Assembly: GCA_019695455.1 (NCBI GenBank)
Contig: JAEUAC010000292.1
Span: 1 to 12,890 of the forward strand
Length of the DNA: 12,890 nt
From: Methylorubrum extorquens
GTDB lineage: Bacteria > Pseudomonadota > Alphaproteobacteria > Rhizobiales > Beijerinckiaceae
Direction of reading: 5' to 3'
This document shows, piece after piece, positions 12,476 to 12,890 of this stretch. The notes under the pieces are model-generated. The model was not told the DNA's origin and did no database searches. It saw only the letters and a program-made list of their open reading frames with translations. Both the position numbers and the translations under genes were made by a program. Numbering within the stretch: the stretch's first letter is position 1; each line of letters begins with the position of its first letter.

Positions 12476-12890
12476 TCAGGCCGCCGCGTGGGCGCCCTTC
12501 CAGGATCCCTCCGATTCCCCGAGCGGGAAGCGGATGACGAAGCGGGACGAGCCGGATTCGGGCTCCTCGATCGCGCCGCCGATCTGCTGGACGAGCTTGC
12601 GGACGATCGTGAGGCCGAGGCGGCGGCGCGCGGCCGGATCCCGGAAGATGCCGACGCCGTCGTCCTCGATCGTGAGCACGCCGAAATGCTCGTCCCGGTC
12701 GACGGAGACGCTGATCTTGCCGGGGCGGCCGGGCGGGAAGGCGTGGCGGTAGGCGTTGGTCAGGATCTCGACCGCGATGAAGGCGAGCGGCACCGCCGTG
12801 TCGAGCGGCACCCGCATCGCGTCCGCCTCGAGCTTCGAGGAGATTGCCCGCTCGTCGGCGCCGAACCCGTCCGACAGCTCGCGCAGCAAC
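12476..12890 (-). CDS. Sensor histidine kinase, C-terminal ATPase domain (5' end beyond the window)
   Basis: This is the 3' end of a kinase gene entering from the right edge; the frame is still open at 12890. About 138 residues are visible. They contain the end of a HisKA_2/HWE-like dimerisation region (LRELSDGFGADERA), then the HATPase_c domain: N box EILTNAYRHAF, G1 box IEDDGVGI and G2 region RLGLTIVRKLVQQIGG. The Tyr-Arg-His-Ala-Phe form of the N box and the RLGL segment are typical of the HisKA_2/HWE families, which in alphaproteobacteria often feed the general stress response or light and oxygen signalling. The sensor part is not in this window, so the signal is unknown. It precedes hsp20 on the same strand, but the heat-shock promoter lies between them. 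Confidence 0.85.
   Translation of the reverse strand, partial: LLRELSDGFGADERAISSKLEADAMRVPLDTAVPLAFIAVEILTNAYRHAFPPGRPGKISVSVDRDEHFGVLTIEDDGVGIFRDPAARRRLGLTIVRKLVQQIGGAIEEPESGSSRFVIRFPLGESEGSWKGAHAAA

Overview
The window is very GC-rich chromosomal DNA packed with short-gap genes on both strands. Gene content and order point to an alphaproteobacterium of the order Hyphomicrobiales, and the proteins look most like Methylobacteriaceae; this is recognition from memory, not a database search. No phage, plasmid, transposase, tRNA, rRNA or CRISPR features were seen, so this is core or near-core chromosome with a few accessory touches.

Region 1 (1-6554, all + strand) is a run of housekeeping genes. 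It holds the tail of a proA-like gene, nadD and rsfS in one uninterrupted reading frame, rlmH, an EnvC/LytM-type murein hydrolase activator, the S41 protease ctpA, a divergent polysaccharide deacetylase, rppH and a hisE-like gene. Many junctions overlap (TGATG, GTGA, TGATG, and 8 bases at rppH/hisE), which suggests translational coupling. Together these genes serve NAD synthesis, ribosome silencing and modification, cell-wall remodelling at division, RNA 5'-end processing and a nucleotide pyrophosphohydrolase step.

Region 2 (6555-6848) has no gene. It holds three copies of a ~67-bp palindromic repeat spaced about 97 bp apart, lying where transcription from the two sides converges.

Region 3 (6849-9253) holds a BKACE (DUF849) enzyme gene directly downstream of a LexA/CI-like S24 regulator (both - strand). 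Across a 97-bp divergent promoter with a clear imperfect palindrome lies a + strand gene that fuses a DUF952 domain to a PaaI-like hotdog thioesterase.

Region 4 (9270-11602) has a GT4 glycosyltransferase followed 3 nt later by a small two-helix membrane protein (- strand), and a divergent alpha/beta hydrolase (+ strand).

Region 5 (11626-12890, - strand) has a DUF1150 gene downstream of an Hsp20 small heat-shock gene. Upstream of hsp20 is a well-matched RpoH-type promoter and a hairpin over the start codon. The window ends inside the ATPase domain of a HisKA_2/HWE-type sensor kinase.

No clearly new multi-gene system is visible. The best second-look items are the S24 regulator/operator/BKACE/DUF952-hotdog locus, the nadD-rsfS read-through frame, the three-unit repeat, and the layered heat-shock control of hsp20.
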